Of a DNA stretch of 60,012 nucleotides, positions 16,100-24,539 are shown piece by piece. Location of the stretch: contig JAQWPZ010000196.1 of NCBI GenBank assembly GCA_029245125.1, positions 1-60,012 of the forward strand. Direction: 5' to 3'. The notes under the pieces are model-generated. The model did not search any database. It was not told where the DNA came from and worked only from the letters and a program-made list of their open reading frames with translations. The stretch is from Rubripirellula sp. Its GTDB lineage: Bacteria; Planctomycetota; Planctomycetia; Pirellulales; Pirellulaceae. How positions within the stretch are numbered: position 1 is the first letter of the stretch; each line of letters begins with the position of its first letter. Made by a program: the position numbers and the translations under genes.

Positions 16100-18523
16100 C
16101 TACTGAAACGATGACCAGGACCGCTTGGCTGTCTGCCCCTCCACGGGAGTTTGAGCATCGCCAGAGAGTGACTGAAACCCGCGAATTCGAGCTCTGGGCG
16201 CCAGACCTTGAGCATCGATTGCTTCCTGTAGCACGTAGGTCCCGACATTTCCTGCCTCATCAGTCACATCGACTCTTAGATAAAGCTTGCGAGGCAATTG
16301 CGGATCGGCTGGCCAGACGTAGTCACCGTCATTTTGCAGCCCTGCGGCGATCGTTGTCCAAGGACCTTGGGCGCTGTCACTAAACGATAAAGCCACAGGC
16401 CGTTTTAACAGATGCTCGTCGCTACACTCGTAGCGAATAACGAGAGCGCCGACTCGATTACCTTCACCATATTCCGCGCCGGTGATTCGCACTGCGGGCG
16501 GCGTTGTGTCCACCACGACGACAATGTCGGGGCTTTCACCGGAGAGTGGCCTTGGACTGGCCAAGCCATTCTGACCCACGACGACGATTCGGAAACCAAA
16601 TGCCCCTTCTTCCTTGGTTTCAATATCAAACGGACTCACTCGATCGGGGTCGCGTCCCCATAGATTCCAAGTCTTCCCGGAATCGACAGTTCCATAGAGT
16701 TCGATCGCGTCGACACCCAAACTTCCTACTGCTTCGAGTTCATATTCGAGACTGAATCGAAAGCTGTCGCTGTAGCGTGTTGGCGATCGCTGCATGGCCG
16801 ATTCAAGTTGATCTTGAGTCGGTTCCATTCGGTTGGCACGAAACCGGTCATCCGTCTGGGGACGACTGCCACGCCCCAGCCCAGAATTCTCCGGCTTGGA
16901 ACCAGTGCCGGCAGCGGCTGTGTCAGCATTGGGAGTCGGAACGAGTTCCCTCGATGACTCCCCGCCGCTTGAATCAATCGCGGAGGAATCCTGTAGCGGA
17001 CGCATCGCCTCTGCTGCCGTCCGCGGTGGCGTCGGTGTTTTGGCTGACGCACCATTGTCGCGACCACTTTGCTGCGGACCTTGAAAACTAAAATCGTTTG
17101 AATCGGTTTCAGCGACTCCCAAAGGCGGAGCGATTTCCTCTACACGCTGCGGCTTCAACGGTAGATCTGCGGGGTTCACCGGCTCGGTTTGAGGTAACGC
17201 GAACTGATTGGCAAACGTACGGTTCGCGGGGGTAGCAGCGGGCTGGCTCGGTGCGATGCCAGCAGGTGGAATCGCAGTCACTTCAGGCGAAGACTGAGTT
17301 GTCGGAAAAGGAAAACCGCCAAGGGTTGGCGGCCCAGCAATGCCAGCACTGGTGCTTACCGGTCGGGCGGAAGCAGACGACGGCATTCCCAGATTGTTGG
17401 ACAGGCCCTGGCTGTTCGAGACACCCTGGTCGTTCGCAAGATTCGGAACAGCGGCAGTACCATAGGCGGTTGAAACGCTCGGTGGTGGCGGCGGTCGGAG
17501 GTTACGATCGAGTTGAATGACGGGATTAGAAGCTAGGTTTGGATTGGAGCCTAGGTTTGGATTGGAGCCAGAACCTGAGCGCAACTGGTTCACAGCATCG
17601 CCACGGTAGGGACTGTTTCGGTAGGGTGCCGCCTGAATTTGTAAACCGGTTCCCCCATCACGATTCGCGGCTACCGCATGATTCGCCGCATCCTGGTCGG
17701 TTGCGGAGGCATACCGGTGTGTTTCCTGCGCAGCCAAACGCGGGCGTTTCACCAGCTGTTGGATCACACCTTGGTTGCCTGGTGTATCGGTCACAATGCA
17801 CTGGACGGAAATCTGCTTCCAAGCGTCATCAGGTTGAATCTGCACATTCCCATCTGCTGGCAATTGCCGCAGATCGACCTGCTTCCAAACCGCAACGGAA
17901 TCAGTCGCATAGCGAAGCTGGATGTTTTTCAGCGGGGTGGCGTCAAGGATCGCGAGTTTAGCGACGACTTTTCCACTCGCCTGCGCGTCGACCCGCAAGC
18001 CGACTTGTGGCTTGGTGGTATCCACATAAACCTTCAGCTGGGGCTCGATCACGCCGCTGGGATGCTGTTGACCACCGCTATCGATGGTCCGTGTCGCGAA
18101 CCAATACTCACCATCTTCTTGGGCAGTGAAGCGAAACTGCTGGGTGGCGACATCGGGCCGTTTGCGTTCTAACAAACTCCAGTCTTGCGAACGTCCGCGT
18201 TTGACAAAGACCTGCACCTCTGCAGGCTGGGATCCGCCTGACGTCACGGTGTAAGGAATGGAAAACGTCTTCGACCCCAGAATGAAGCAATCTTTGCTGG
18301 GGGCATCGCCTTTCACCTGCGGCGGTGTCTCAACCGGTGGTGCTCCATTGGGCTGCGGTAGAGGCGGCGTGAAACTGCTGGTCACCTCGACAGCCGCCGC
18401 TTTGTCCATCAGCATGGCAGTGGGGGCGACAGTCATTAATCCTGCCGCTGCCAAGAAGGCCGCTCGAGTGCCCCAGCGCATCGCCGAGGTGCCCAAATGC
18501 ATCGCCGGGTTGCCCATATGCAT
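16100..18523 (-). CDS. Large secreted protein with Ig-like/bacterial-surface domains and disordered middle
   Basis: About 807 residues, not assigned to a named family. The N-terminus starts with three heptad-like repeats (MHMGNPA, MHLGTSA, MRWGTRA). A hydrophobic export segment follows (AAFLAAAGLMTVAPTAML). Residues ~75-250 form beta-rich modules with VQVFVKRGRSQDWSLLERKR and YWFATRTIDSGGQQHP, as in Ig-like folds. A long Asn/Pro/Ser/Gly/Gln-rich middle (about 270-590) holds a perfect 18-bp duplication. The C-terminal ~200 residues repeat the beta-module pattern (VDAIELYGTVDSGKTWNLWGR, VDTTPPAVRITGAEYGEGN). ATG at 18523 is preceded by GAGGTGG eight bases upstream; the next ATGs at 18517, 18502 and 18481 are in frame. 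It is divergent from mnmG. Confidence 0.75.
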   Translation of the reverse strand: MHMGNPAMHLGTSAMRWGTRAAFLAAAGLMTVAPTAMLMDKAAAVEVTSSFTPPLPQPNGAPPVETPPQVKGDAPSKDCFILGSKTFSIPYTVTSGGSQPAEVQVFVKRGRSQDWSLLERKRPDVATQQFRFTAQEDGEYWFATRTIDSGGQQHPSGVIEPQLKVYVDTTKPQVGLRVDAQASGKVVAKLAILDATPLKNIQLRYATDSVAVWKQVDLRQLPADGNVQIQPDDAWKQISVQCIVTDTPGNQGVIQQLVKRPRLAAQETHRYASATDQDAANHAVAANRDGGTGLQIQAAPYRNSPYRGDAVNQLRSGSGSNPNLGSNPNLASNPVIQLDRNLRPPPPPSVSTAYGTAAVPNLANDQGVSNSQGLSNNLGMPSSASARPVSTSAGIAGPPTLGGFPFPTTQSSPEVTAIPPAGIAPSQPAATPANRTFANQFALPQTEPVNPADLPLKPQRVEEIAPPLGVAETDSNDFSFQGPQQSGRDNGASAKTPTPPRTAAEAMRPLQDSSAIDSSGGESSRELVPTPNADTAAAGTGSKPENSGLGRGSRPQTDDRFRANRMEPTQDQLESAMQRSPTRYSDSFRFSLEYELEAVGSLGVDAIELYGTVDSGKTWNLWGRDPDRVSPFDIETKEEGAFGFRIVVVGQNGLASPRPLSGESPDIVVVVDTTPPAVRITGAEYGEGNRVGALVIRYECSDEHLLKRPVALSFSDSAQGPWTTIAAGLQNDGDYVWPADPQLPRKLYLRVDVTDEAGNVGTYVLQEAIDAQGLAPRARIRGFQSLSGDAQTPVEGQTAKRSWSSFQ
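17533..17568. repeat. Perfect 18-bp tandem duplication inside the secreted-protein gene
   Basis: CTAGGTTTGGATTGGAGC occurs twice back to back (17533-17550 and 17551-17568). On the coding minus strand it gives the repeated peptide SNPNLG/SNPNLA in the disordered middle of the protein. The frame is preserved. Confidence 0.9.
18461..18523 (-). repeat. Three degenerate 21-bp units at the N-terminus of the secreted-protein gene
   Basis: On the minus strand, units at 18523-18503, 18502-18482 and 18481-18461 each begin with ATG and have the pattern ATGC..TGGGC(A/C)..CG(A/G/C)GCG. They encode MHMGNPA, MHLGTSA and MRWGTRA. On the plus strand they share a GCCG...CCCA...CAT skeleton and the same period as the intergenic array at 15934-16017. 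Confidence 0.75.
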
Positions 18524-18688
18524 AAATCGACCACCTCGCCGAAGGATGAAATGTAACGGGAACGACTCCCACCTACTCGCCTTCGACCGATGCGGATGGC
18601 ATCTTGAGCAAATCAAACGCTCGACTAATCTGACAGCTTGTAAATCCTCTGGCCCGTCCTTTTTTCCGTTTTGGCCGCAATAACCGAC

Positions 18689-20512
18689 ATGATGGAAATC
18701 CGCTACCTATACGACGTTATCGTGATTGGCGCTGGGCATGCTGGGACCGAAGCCGCTGCCGCCGCCGCGAGACTGGGCGCCCGCACTGCGTTGCTGACCA
18801 CCAACCTGGATACAGTCGGGCAGATGTCCTGCAATCCGGCGATTGGAGGTGTCGCAAAAGGACAAATCGTTCGTGAAGTCGACGCGCTTGGCGGCTTGAT
18901 GGGTCAAGCCATTGATGCCACTGGGATTCAATTCCGCCTGCTCAATCGCCGCAAAGGGCCTGCGATGCACAGCCCACGGGCGCAGGCGGATAAAAAAGCC
19001 TACCAGCAGCACATCAAGCACCAGATCGAACAACAAGCCAATCTTGATTTGCGTCAGGAAACGGTGGTCGACCTCATCACCGAAGAAACAGGATCGAACG
19101 TGCGGATCCGGGGTGTGAGGGTTCGCGGTGATGCCTGTTATCTCGCCGATACCGTCATCTTGACCACCGGTACTTTTTTGCAAGCAATCATGCATACCGG
19201 TGAAGCGAAGACCGCCGGGGGCAGGGCAGGGGAGGGCACTACGGGAGGCATTAGCGGTGCCCTCGATCGACTTGGTTTCGAAGTTGATCGCTTCAAAACC
19301 GGGACCCCACCGCGGCTGAACGCCCGCACGATCGATTTTAGCAAAGTAGAAGAGCAGCCCGGTGACCCAACACCACAGCCCTTTTCATTCTTGTCTGATC
19401 AAATCACCGCACCCCAAGTGCCGTGTTACATCACACACACCAATCAAAAAGTCCACGATTTGATTCGAGAGAATCTCGATCGCGCACCGATGTACAGCGG
19501 ACAAATCAACACCCGCGGTCCCAGATATTGTCCCAGCATCGAAGACAAAGTGGTGCGGTTTGCTGACAAGGCCAGCCACCAACTCTTCTTGGAACCGGAA
19601 GGGCGACAAACCGAGGAAATCTACGTCAATGGAATTTCCACGAGCCTGCCACGCGACGTGCAGGATCGGATGTTCCAAATGATCGCCGGGCTCGAGAATG
19701 CATCGATCATGCGTTATGGATACGCCGTCGAATATGACTTTTGTCCACCGACACAATTGTGGCCACACCTAGAGAGCAAGGCCGTCCAAGGACTTTTCTT
19801 GGCCGGTCAGATCAACGGCACCACGGGATACGAAGAAGCTGCTGGACAGGGGCTGATCGCCGGATTGAACGCGGCCCGCAGTTTGGCCGGTCAATCACCC
19901 TGGGTGCCGACGCGAGACCAAGCCTACATCGGCGTCTTGGTGGACGACCTGGTGACTGCGGGGACCGATGAACCGTATCGCATGTTCACCAGCCGAGCTG
20001 AATTTCGCTTGCTGCTACGACAGGACAACGCTGATCGACGCTTGACGCCCCAAGCCGATGAGCTTGGCTTGATTGATGACGAACGCCGCACACGATTCGC
20101 CGAAAAACTGAATCAAATCGATCGAGCTAACAAGATTCTGGCCGCCGCCCGAGTCGAAAATGTAGCCGGAAATGTCTATTTGCGACGTCCCGAAGTCGAT
20201 TGGAAGCAAATGTGCCAACACATCCCAGATCTGGCACAGATCGGACAACAGGCGGCAGAACAGTCCTTGTTCGACATCAAATACGAAGGCTATATCAACC
20301 GGCAACACGCCGAGGTGGAACGCCAGAACCGACTGGCCAGCAAGACCATCCCGACGGCTTTTGACTATCACCGCATCGGACCATTACGGAATGAAGCGAA
20401 GGAAAAACTGTCAAAAATCAAGCCGCTGAATCTCGATCAAGCCAAACGGATCAGTGGAATCACTCCCGCCGATCTGGCGTTAGTCTTAGCGCATCTTGAG
20501 TCAAAGAAATAG
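18689..20512 (+). CDS. mnmG: tRNA uridine-5-carboxymethylaminomethyl modification enzyme MnmG
   Basis: A 607-residue MnmG/GidA protein. With MnmE it installs cmnm5 or nm5 at wobble U34 of tRNAs. The FAD-binding motif is IVIGAGHAGTEAAAAAARLG. Conserved blocks include MSCNPAIGGVAKG, GPAMHSPRAQADK, RFKTGTPPRLNARTID and GQINGTTGYEEAAGQGL. The C-terminal MnmE-binding part ends in SGITPADLALVLAHLESKK. A TTG at 18671 could extend it by six residues, but ATG 18689 is the likelier start. Its cofactor partner mnmE is not in the window. Confidence 0.96.
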   Translation: MMEIRYLYDVIVIGAGHAGTEAAAAAARLGARTALLTTNLDTVGQMSCNPAIGGVAKGQIVREVDALGGLMGQAIDATGIQFRLLNRRKGPAMHSPRAQADKKAYQQHIKHQIEQQANLDLRQETVVDLITEETGSNVRIRGVRVRGDACYLADTVILTTGTFLQAIMHTGEAKTAGGRAGEGTTGGISGALDRLGFEVDRFKTGTPPRLNARTIDFSKVEEQPGDPTPQPFSFLSDQITAPQVPCYITHTNQKVHDLIRENLDRAPMYSGQINTRGPRYCPSIEDKVVRFADKASHQLFLEPEGRQTEEIYVNGISTSLPRDVQDRMFQMIAGLENASIMRYGYAVEYDFCPPTQLWPHLESKAVQGLFLAGQINGTTGYEEAAGQGLIAGLNAARSLAGQSPWVPTRDQAYIGVLVDDLVTAGTDEPYRMFTSRAEFRLLLRQDNADRRLTPQADELGLIDDERRTRFAEKLNQIDRANKILAAARVENVAGNVYLRRPEVDWKQMCQHIPDLAQIGQQAAEQSLFDIKYEGYINRQHAEVERQNRLASKTIPTAFDYHRIGPLRNEAKEKLSKIKPLNLDQAKRISGITPADLALVLAHLESKK

Positions 20513-20936
20513 CGATTGTGATGTCGGGGCGAACTATCCCCAATCAAACCGGCCCCAACCAAACCGACGACTTCGCGACGCAATCCATCTTGACCGAGCG
20601 GTGCGATTCGATAGAATTCGCGGTTGAGGCAAGCTTGGCAAACCAGAGAGTCTCGGAGTTTCTTGTCACTTGCGTTTTCCACGCAAACTAGCGCTGAAAT
20701 GTGCTAGTGCGTTGAAAGGCGAGGTTTGCTAAATAAGTCTCATGGTGAACGGTTGAGTGGACTGCGTAGGCCAGAGCGTCGCGGTCGCTTGACTGGAAAG
20801 AGGAGTCGATTGATTGGCTCTTTCACCGCCAACGCTACTTTTGATCGTGGTTCGGATGCCGATCGGCTTCGCACGGCCAAGAAGAGCATCCAGACATTCG
20901 GAAACAGCTCGTCATGCAGGGAGGATGGTTTCTGAC
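20513..20936. other. 424-base stretch without a convincing gene
   Basis: This lies between mnmG and the HTH-receiver gene on the same strand. I see no tRNA, strong terminator hairpin or repeat array. A minus-strand frame from GTG 20682 into the mnmG 3' end (81 codons, with one CxxC in LVCQACLNREF) is possible but unsupported. The downstream half presumably holds the promoter and leader of the two-component pair; GGAGG lies about a dozen bases before its ATG. Confidence 0.5.
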
Positions 20937-21524
20937 ATGACCACGAAAACGGTCTTTACAACTGGTGAAGCGGCAAAAATTTGCAAAGTTAGCCAGCAGA
21001 CAATTATTCGTTGTTTTGACAACGGATCTCTGAAGGGATTTCGGGTTCCCGGAAGTAAGTTTCGCCGCATTCCACGTGAACAATTGTTTTTGTTCATGAA
21101 GGAAAACGGCATTCCTACTGACGCCCTCGAAAGTGGTAAGAAAAAATTGCTCATCGTTGATGACGACCAAGATTTGGTCGATTTAATCAAGGACGGTTTC
21201 GACCGTGATGGGCGATTTGACATCCGCACAGCCAATAATGGTTTTGATGCGGGAATGGGTGTCAAAGAATTCCGGCCGGACCTCGTGATTCTGGACGTTA
21301 TGTTGCCAGACATCAACGGAAAAGAGGTTTGCCAACGTGTTCGCAACGACCCCTCGATGGATATGGTCAAAATCCTCTGTATTTCGGGGATGGTCGAGCA
21401 TAGCAAGGTAGATGCGTTGAAGGCTGCGGGAGCAGACGACTTCATGCAAAAACCTTTTGCGATCGAGGAGTTGGTGAGCCGAGCCTGCGATCTACTGGAG
21501 ATTGAACGCGGCGTGGTTGGCTGA
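20937..21524 (+). CDS. HTH (excisionase/MerR-like) - receiver domain response regulator
   Basis: 195 residues. The N-terminal ~55 residues are a helix-turn-helix of the excisionase/DNA-binding type, seen as TTGEAAKICKVSQQTIIRCF followed by the wing KGFRVPGSKFRRIPREQL. The rest is a CheY-like receiver: acidic pocket DDD at 75-77, phospho-acceptor D120 in LVILDVMLPD, S150 and K172 in QKPF. Most response regulators place the receiver first; here the DNA-binding part is N-terminal. The stop lies one base before the start of the histidine kinase gene, so the two are a cognate pair. Target genes are unknown. ATG 20937 is the first Met that gives the intact HTH. Confidence 0.9.
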   Translation: MTTKTVFTTGEAAKICKVSQQTIIRCFDNGSLKGFRVPGSKFRRIPREQLFLFMKENGIPTDALESGKKKLLIVDDDQDLVDLIKDGFDRDGRFDIRTANNGFDAGMGVKEFRPDLVILDVMLPDINGKEVCQRVRNDPSMDMVKILCISGMVEHSKVDALKAAGADDFMQKPFAIEELVSRACDLLEIERGVVG

Positions 21525-21525
21525 G

Positions 21526-22884
21526 ATGAGTGGCCAGGAGGCTCCAATCGATCCATACACTTCTCAACCCGAGTCCTCGAGGACTCGGGATGCGGCGTCA
21601 CGTTTGGATATTGGTAACGGCAAACTCCCAATAAGGACCAGCACGATGGGGTTGCTACCCTGCCTTCGCTTCGGTTCCGACCGCTGGTGGTTGCCCCGCA
21701 GCACGGAGATCGGTGAGGTCCTAGGCGAGCTACTGGTTGCCCATGCGCGGAGTGTTCCGGTTGACCAATCAACCCATCGGCAAGTGCTGCAAGCATTGCA
21801 AACGGATCCACCGTTGATGCTGTTTGCTTCGCTCAATTGGCCTGGCAGCGACGGGTCCTTCTCCGACTTAGCTGACTGGTTGATTCAGCATGCCTGCGAA
21901 AGTTTCGCCCATGGCGACGCCTTCCTGGGGGCCCCCGAACTGACACCGGAACTCCAAACTCGGTGGCGAGAATTAAGCGACTATTTCCGTACGCTTCCCC
22001 TTGAGCAGTGGCTCGACAAAGCAGATCTGTGGCTGCAAGTCACCGGTCCACCAGTGCCCCAATCATGGCGAATCGAGTGGCCGGTCATCAACGCCGAGCG
22101 TGCCGACTTGACCAAGCAGACGAGCGAGGAAACCAATCGCGGTTGCCTACTGCAGCAATTAGCAAGACTTGCAGAACGCCACCGCACGCTGGAACAGTCG
22201 TTCGATGAAGAACTTCACCAAAGCAAGCTAGCTGCATTGAAACAACTCGCCTACGGGTTGAGCCACGAAATCAACAATCCATTGGCCAATATTTCCACCC
22301 GGGCGCAGCAATTGCAGCGTGGCGAAACCGATGGAGCCCGCACTGCGACGCTGCAACGAATCGTGGACCAGGTGTATCGCGCCCACGAGATGATTGCTGA
22401 TTTGATGTTCTTCGCGAACCCGCCACCGGAGTCGGTCGAAGAGTGCAAACTGCTTGAAATTCTTCGGTCTGTCGCCGGATCATTCGAGGAAGAATTGGGA
22501 CGGCAAGCGATTCGCTTGGAGCTTAGCACGCCTCAGGGTGAAATTGCAGCGAAAGTCGATCCACAAATGATTGGTGAGGCGGTCCGCGCTCTGCTTCGAA
22601 ACGCAGTTGATGCAGTTGGTTGCCAAGGCACCATCGTGCTCTCGCTCGTAAGTGAAAACGACCAGGCTATGATCCATGTGGCCGATAGCGGTCCAGGGTT
22701 ATCCGATTTGGCTCGAAATCACGCGTTTGACCCCTACTTCAGCGGTCGCGAAGCGGGCAGGGGACTCGGTCTCGGCTTGTGCCGTGCTTTCCGGATCGCA
22801 AAGTTGCACGAAGGAGAGATCACGATTGCTGGCGGGCCGGCAGGCTGCGTGTCGACGATTGCGTTGCCGGTGGAAAGGCACTGA
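21526..22884 (+). CDS. Soluble sensor histidine kinase
   Basis: 452 residues with a C-terminal HisKA-HATPase core. The phospho-accepting H247 sits in GLSHEINNPLANIST, the N box is ALLRNAVDAVG, G1 is HVADSGPGLS, and G2 is GRGLGLGLCRAF. No transmembrane helix is visible. The N-terminal ~200 residues are an alpha-helical input region (LPCLRFGSDRWWLP, LFASLNWPGSDGSFSDLADWLIQHA) with faint HDOD-like character. The kinase is therefore probably cytoplasmic and senses an internal signal. It starts at ATG 21526, one base after the regulator stop. The region before gatA (22885-23000) shows no gene. Confidence 0.9.
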   Translation: MSGQEAPIDPYTSQPESSRTRDAASRLDIGNGKLPIRTSTMGLLPCLRFGSDRWWLPRSTEIGEVLGELLVAHARSVPVDQSTHRQVLQALQTDPPLMLFASLNWPGSDGSFSDLADWLIQHACESFAHGDAFLGAPELTPELQTRWRELSDYFRTLPLEQWLDKADLWLQVTGPPVPQSWRIEWPVINAERADLTKQTSEETNRGCLLQQLARLAERHRTLEQSFDEELHQSKLAALKQLAYGLSHEINNPLANISTRAQQLQRGETDGARTATLQRIVDQVYRAHEMIADLMFFANPPPESVEECKLLEILRSVAGSFEEELGRQAIRLELSTPQGEIAAKVDPQMIGEAVRALLRNAVDAVGCQGTIVLSLVSENDQAMIHVADSGPGLSDLARNHAFDPYFSGREAGRGLGLGLCRAFRIAKLHEGEITIAGGPAGCVSTIALPVERH

Positions 22885-23000
22885 AGTCTGCTCTGACGAC
22901 TTTTCCCACTACCCTTCCTGCACCCTACCCCCGACCGGCAGTTTGCCCGATAATCGGCGGTTTTTCCGTGAAGAAGTACTTTTCACTCGACTGACTGATC

Positions 23001-24482
23001 ATGCTCGATTCCGCCTTGGAGATTCTGCGTCTACAGTCCACCGGAGAAGCCTCCGCTGTCGACGTCACCAAAAAAGTTTTCGAAAGCATCGAGTCTTCCG
23101 AATCTTCGATCAATGCATTCACCCATGTCGATCGCGATGGAGCGTTAGCGACTGCCGAGGCGATCGACAAGAAACGCCGCGCAGGAGAACCGCTGGGACC
23201 GCTCGCGGGAGTTCCCGTAGCGGCCAAGGACGTCTTGTGCACGCGAGACATGCCCACGACCTGCTCGTCCAATATGCTCCGTCACTTCCGGCCGCCCTAT
23301 GATGCGACGGTGATCGAAAAGTTGCGTCAAGCTGATGCCGTGATCGTTGGCAAGACGAACATGGATGAGTTTGCGATGGGCGCAAGTACCGAGACGAGTG
23401 CTTTCGGAGTGACGCGTAATCCCTGGGACACCTCTCGCACACCGGGCGGCAGCAGCGGTGGCGCGGTGGCGTGCGTTGCCGCAGGCAATGTCCCCTTATC
23501 CCTCGGCAGCGATACCGGTGGCTCGATTCGACAACCATCTGGATTCTGTGGTGTTACGGGACTGAAACCGACATACGGTCGAGTCAGCCGTTACGGCCTA
23601 ATCGCTTTCGCAAGTAGCTTGGACCAGATTGGTCCGATCGGGTGGTCGGTGCCCGATGTGGCACTGTTGCTGCAAGCCATCTCCGGTTTCGAACCACGTG
23701 ACTCAACCTCACTCGACCGCGAGGTCCCCGATTACACCAGCGCCCTGCAAACGAGTGATCTAAGAGGCTTGCGAATTGGTGTACTCCGCGACGCTCTCGA
23801 CACCGACGGTATCGATGACCAAGTCCGCACCGCGGTTCTCGACGCAATGCAAGTTTTCAAGTCAGCTGGCGCGGAACTAGTCGACGTTAACCTACCGCAC
23901 AGTGAGTACTGGGTTCCCACTTATTACGTCATTGCTCCCTCCGAAGCGAGCAGCAACTTATCGCGTTACGATGGAGCCCACTACGGACACCGTGCGACGG
24001 AAATCGACCCTGCCCAAGTTGAGCAACTGGGACCGCTCCACGCTACCTACTGCCAAAGCCGAGGCGAGGGTTTCGGCGCAGAAGTCAAACGACGAATTAT
24101 GGTCGGCACGTATGCATTGAGTGAAGGTTACGCTGATCAGTATTACAATCAAGCGTTGAAGGCGCGGCGACTGATCAAAGGGGACTACGACACGGCCTTT
24201 ACACAAGCCGACTTGTTGCTTGGGCCAGTCTCGCCAACGCCTGCGTTTCCCCTGGGTGAGAAAGTAGATGACCCGATCCAAATGTACTTGTGTGACCTGT
24301 TCACCGTCGGCGCGAACTTGGCAGGGATTCCAGCCATTTCGCTCCCCGCGGGCCTGAACTCCGAAGGCCTACCCTTGGCCATCCAATTGCAAGCTCCCGC
24401 GCTGCAAGAAACGAGATTACTTTTCGCCGGCGCGGCGTACCAAACGACAACCGATCATCATCAACGACGACCAAATCTGTAA
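23001..24482 (+). CDS. gatA: Asp-tRNA(Asn)/Glu-tRNA(Gln) amidotransferase subunit A
   Basis: A 493-residue amidase-signature protein. The Ser-cisSer-Lys triad is visible as K76 (GVPVAAKDVL), S151 in PGGSSGG and S175 in DTGGSIRQP. GatA releases ammonia from glutamine for transamidation of mischarged Glu-tRNA(Gln) and Asp-tRNA(Asn). The start is ATG 23001. gatB follows after 57 bases on the same strand. gatC is not adjacent, which is common outside Firmicutes. Confidence 0.96.
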   Translation: MLDSALEILRLQSTGEASAVDVTKKVFESIESSESSINAFTHVDRDGALATAEAIDKKRRAGEPLGPLAGVPVAAKDVLCTRDMPTTCSSNMLRHFRPPYDATVIEKLRQADAVIVGKTNMDEFAMGASTETSAFGVTRNPWDTSRTPGGSSGGAVACVAAGNVPLSLGSDTGGSIRQPSGFCGVTGLKPTYGRVSRYGLIAFASSLDQIGPIGWSVPDVALLLQAISGFEPRDSTSLDREVPDYTSALQTSDLRGLRIGVLRDALDTDGIDDQVRTAVLDAMQVFKSAGAELVDVNLPHSEYWVPTYYVIAPSEASSNLSRYDGAHYGHRATEIDPAQVEQLGPLHATYCQSRGEGFGAEVKRRIMVGTYALSEGYADQYYNQALKARRLIKGDYDTAFTQADLLLGPVSPTPAFPLGEKVDDPIQMYLCDLFTVGANLAGIPAISLPAGLNSEGLPLAIQLQAPALQETRLLFAGAAYQTTTDHHQRRPNL

Positions 24483-24539
24483 ACCTCTGATTTCAGTCGC
24501 TCTGTCCTTTCGGCCCAACGACCCCTGCTGCGAGTTCCA

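Noticed and set aside
20437-20682. Small minus-strand gene with one CxxC motif
   Set aside because: It starts with GTG without a ribosome-binding site and overlaps the conserved 3' end of mnmG by 76 bases. It matches no family I recognise.
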